Below are positions 5,258 through 6,738 of a stretch of 6,738 nucleotides of DNA, in pieces (within the stretch, counting starts at the first letter, position 1; each line of letters begins with the position of its first letter). Position numbers and translations under genes: made by a program. The notes beneath the pieces were generated by a model. The model was not told the DNA's origin, did no database searches, and saw nothing but the letters and a program-made list of their open reading frames with translations. The DNA comes from Oscillospiraceae bacterium (GTDB lineage Bacteria > Bacillota_A > Clostridia > Oscillospirales > Oscillospiraceae): the NCBI GenBank assembly GCA_902789835.1, contig CADAPN010000121.1:1-6738 (forward strand), read 5' to 3'.

Positions 5258-5294
5258 GTCTGCCGTAAAAAGAAACATTCAGAGGTGACATGAA

Positions 5295-6137
5295 ATGAAA
5301 CTTGCCAATATTAAAACCGTCAGCGGGATCCATCTCGCCACCGAGACCGCACGTGGTATCGTCGATCTTACGGCGGCCGGCTGTCCCCTCTCGCTTCAGG
5401 ACCTGATCTGCGGTGCCGACCGCAGTGCGGTCGTCCGCCTCGCCGCGGATGAAAGCCTTCCCGTCGTGGAAGCACCCGTATTTGAAAATGTTGTGAACCC
5501 CATCGGAAAGCTTCTCTGTGTCGGCTTCAACTACAAGTCCCACACCCTCGCCACCGGCTTTGAGCTGCCGAAGTATCCGAATCTCTTTTCCAAGTTCGAT
5601 AACGCCCTGGTCCCGCACGAGGCCGAGGTTGAGCTTCCCCCCTGGGAAGTCAGCTACGACTATGAAGCCGAGCTCGTCATCGTCATGGGCAAGACGGCCT
5701 GGGGCGTCAGCGAGGACGAGGCCATGAACTGTGTATTCGGTTACACCTGCGGCAACGATCTGAGCTGCCGTGACAGCCAGATGCGCAGCGGCCAGTGGCT
5801 CATCGGCAAGACCATGCCCGGCTTCGGCCCCTGCGGCCCCTTCATCGTGACCGCCGACAGCTTCGATCCCTTCTCCCCGAAGCAGATTCGCAGCTATGTC
5901 AACGGCCAGCTACGCCAGGACGGTCTCACCACCCAGATGATCTTCAACTGCGCCCAGATCATCAGCTACGCCTCCAAGTATGTCCGTCTCGAGCCGGGCG
6001 ACCTGATCTTCACCGGCACCCCCAGCGGTGTCGCCCTGGAGAAGAAGGACGCCGATGTCAAGAAGTGGCTCAAGGCCGGCGATGTCGTCGACATTGAGAT
6101 TGAAGACATCGGCACCCTCCGCAACACCATGAAATAA
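5295..6137 (+). CDS. Fumarylacetoacetate hydrolase (FAH) family protein
   Basis: A 280-residue protein with a divergent N-terminal part (1-65) and a complete FAH-fold catalytic domain (about 66-280). The family hydrolyses, isomerises or decarboxylates 2-oxo-carboxylic acids with a bound Mg2+ or Mn2+ (acylpyruvases, oxaloacetate decarboxylase, 2-hydroxyhepta-2,4-diene-1,7-dioate isomerase). Visible marks are VGFNYKSH (76-83), metal ligands E124 and E126 in SYDYEAE and D155 in GNDLSCRD, the GQWLIGKTMPGFGPCGP stretch (166-182) with K172, and GDLIFTGTPSGV (235-246). The usual H-x-x-E dyad reads H83-T-L-A86, so the glutamate is absent, and the common KSFD motif reads KTMP. Its substrate is therefore unclear. 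AGAGGTGA (5281-5288) is 6 nt before the ATG. It is monocistronic, with no aromatic-degradation genes around it. Confidence 0.93.
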   Translation: MKLANIKTVSGIHLATETARGIVDLTAAGCPLSLQDLICGADRSAVVRLAADESLPVVEAPVFENVVNPIGKLLCVGFNYKSHTLATGFELPKYPNLFSKFDNALVPHEAEVELPPWEVSYDYEAELVIVMGKTAWGVSEDEAMNCVFGYTCGNDLSCRDSQMRSGQWLIGKTMPGFGPCGPFIVTADSFDPFSPKQIRSYVNGQLRQDGLTTQMIFNCAQIISYASKYVRLEPGDLIFTGTPSGVALEKKDADVKKWLKAGDVVDIEIEDIGTLRNTMK

Positions 6138-6140
6138 ATG

Positions 6141-6163
6141 ATTCTCTCTTTTCGGGAGAGAAT
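6141..6163 (+). other. 8-bp hairpin just after the FAH-family gene
   Basis: ATTCTCTC (6141-6148) pairs perfectly with GAGAGAAT (6156-6163) around a 7-nt loop, three bases after the stop codon. No T-run follows; it precedes the stronger terminator at 6172-6217. Confidence 0.45.
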
Positions 6164-6171
6164 ATAACAAC

Positions 6172-6217
6172 ACAGGACCGTCGGTGCATCGCTTTGATGC
6201 CTGGCGGTCCTGTTTTT
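6172..6217 (+). terminator. Intrinsic terminator of the FAH-family transcript
   Basis: ACAGGACCG (6172-6180) pairs with CGGTCCTGT (6205-6213). Inside, GCATC/GATGC makes a second stem. The T-run (6213-6217) overlaps the last stem base. It sits directly between two convergent genes. The minus-strand side is also U-rich (TGTTGTTATATT), so it may work in both directions for the peptidase gene. Confidence 0.75.
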
Positions 6218-6218
6218 G

Positions 6219-6686
6219 TTAACGGTCATTTTTCCTTCGAAGCAGGCGTTTGAGCAGAGGCAGGAGCCCCAGCTTTCGGGCGATTTCCACCGCGAGTCCC
6301 TGGCATCGGGCCCGAAGGGCACGGAGGGGATAAATCGCATTCCAGAATCGGACATAGCACCGATAGTCCCGGTCGGTCACGGAATACTTCTTCCCCTTTC
6401 GCTGAAACGCCGTCAGCACGCCGAGGACAGCGCTGTCCGGGACGGTCTCCAGGGCATAGGTGTTGTCACCCCGGATCAGGTAATGGTCGCTCTTTACCCC
6501 GATCACCCGGTGCAGCACATAGCTTGTTCCCCGGCGGTACAGCGCCACGTCGTATTTCTTTAAACGAGAAGAGGGAACCTCGATCACCACGAGGTCTCTG
6601 TTCTGCCGCAGCATGGGCTCCATGCTCACGCCGCGTGTTCGGTATACCAGTCTTCCATCCTCTTGAAGCAGCTTCTCAAAGGTCAT
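6219..6686 (-). CDS. S24/S26 (signal peptidase-like) serine peptidase, soluble short form
   Basis: A 155-residue protein with the signal-peptidase/LexA-like core: the nucleophile Ser21 in TRGVSMEPML (17-26), a hydrophobic strand with DLVVIE (31-36), YDVALYRR (45-52), the second catalytic region YVLHRVIGV (56-64), YLIRGDN (69-75) and AVLGVLTAF (86-94). Where bacterial type I signal peptidases have a catalytic lysine (K-R-V-V-G), this protein has His59 (H-R-V-I-G), the Ser/His arrangement of archaeal/ER-type and SipW-like enzymes. There is no N-terminal membrane segment. The C-terminal third (about 125-153) is basic and leucine-rich, possibly an amphipathic or membrane-attaching helix. The start is supported by GGAGAG 7 nt upstream and by overlap with the upstream gene's stop (ATGA). 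Similar small peptidases in gut Clostridia often accompany PqqD-like or peptide-modification genes (general recollection), but those are not in view. Confidence 0.85.
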   Translation of the reverse strand: MTFEKLLQEDGRLVYRTRGVSMEPMLRQNRDLVVIEVPSSRLKKYDVALYRRGTSYVLHRVIGVKSDHYLIRGDNTYALETVPDSAVLGVLTAFQRKGKKYSVTDRDYRCYVRFWNAIYPLRALRARCQGLAVEIARKLGLLPLLKRLLRRKNDR

Positions 6687-6738
6687 ATAAGTCTCTCCAG
6701 GTATTTTTTCGACAGCAGCACTTTCACAGCTCTCTGTC
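6683..6738 (-). CDS. C-terminal end of the gene upstream of the peptidase (partial)
   Basis: On the minus strand one frame is open from the window edge to a TGA at 6685-6683 and encodes QRAVKVLLSKKYLERLI. Its stop overlaps the peptidase start codon by ATGA, the standard sign of a translationally coupled operon, and its last codons hold the peptidase ribosome site (GGAGAG). The tail is basic and helical-looking. Seventeen residues do not identify the family. Confidence 0.6.
   Translation of the reverse strand, partial: QRAVKVLLSKKYLERLI

Overview
The window looks like chromosomal DNA from a fairly GC-rich member of the Bacillota, probably a gut-type Clostridia lineage. This rests on GC-rich genes with AT-rich intergenic regions, sigma-A type promoters (TTGNNN-17-TANNNT), strong ribosome binding sites, U-tract terminators, a glycine riboswitch ahead of an AGCS symporter, and a short glutamate 5-kinase lacking the PUA domain. 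This is inference from style; no marker gene is present. I see no mobile element, CRISPR array, tRNA or rRNA.

Left part (1-1040): the last codons of a plus-strand gene converge on a minus-strand RidA gene (223-597), which has its own promoter (641-669) and a U-tract terminator (63-93). Behind that promoter lie two back-to-back minus-strand terminators (704-729 and 755-813). They close a stretch of about 250 nt (755-1004) that has a minus-strand promoter (1011-1039), no convincing ORF and several stable stem-loops. I read it as a free-standing structured non-coding RNA gene, the most interesting object in the window.

Middle (1040-3310): a divergent control region leads into a tight proB-proA operon (ATGA overlap) making glutamate-5-semialdehyde for proline synthesis. 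It ends in a strong stem-loop. ProB probably starts at a TTG codon.

Right-middle (3390-6220): an extended -10 promoter transcribes a 255-nt leader with one glycine riboswitch aptamer and an intrinsic terminator, controlling an AGCS sodium:alanine/glycine symporter. A separate monocistronic gene for a fumarylacetoacetate hydrolase-family enzyme follows. It keeps the metal ligands but lacks the usual catalytic-dyad glutamate.

Right edge (6219-6738): a minus-strand operon fragment contains a small S24/S26-type serine peptidase with a Ser/His signature and no membrane anchor, translationally coupled to an upstream gene of which only the C-terminus is seen.

Taken together, most of the window is small-molecule metabolism around amino acids (proline synthesis, glycine/alanine uptake, enamine clean-up, 2-oxo-acid chemistry). 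Each unit has its own promoter and terminator, with the putative ncRNA between ridA and proBA.
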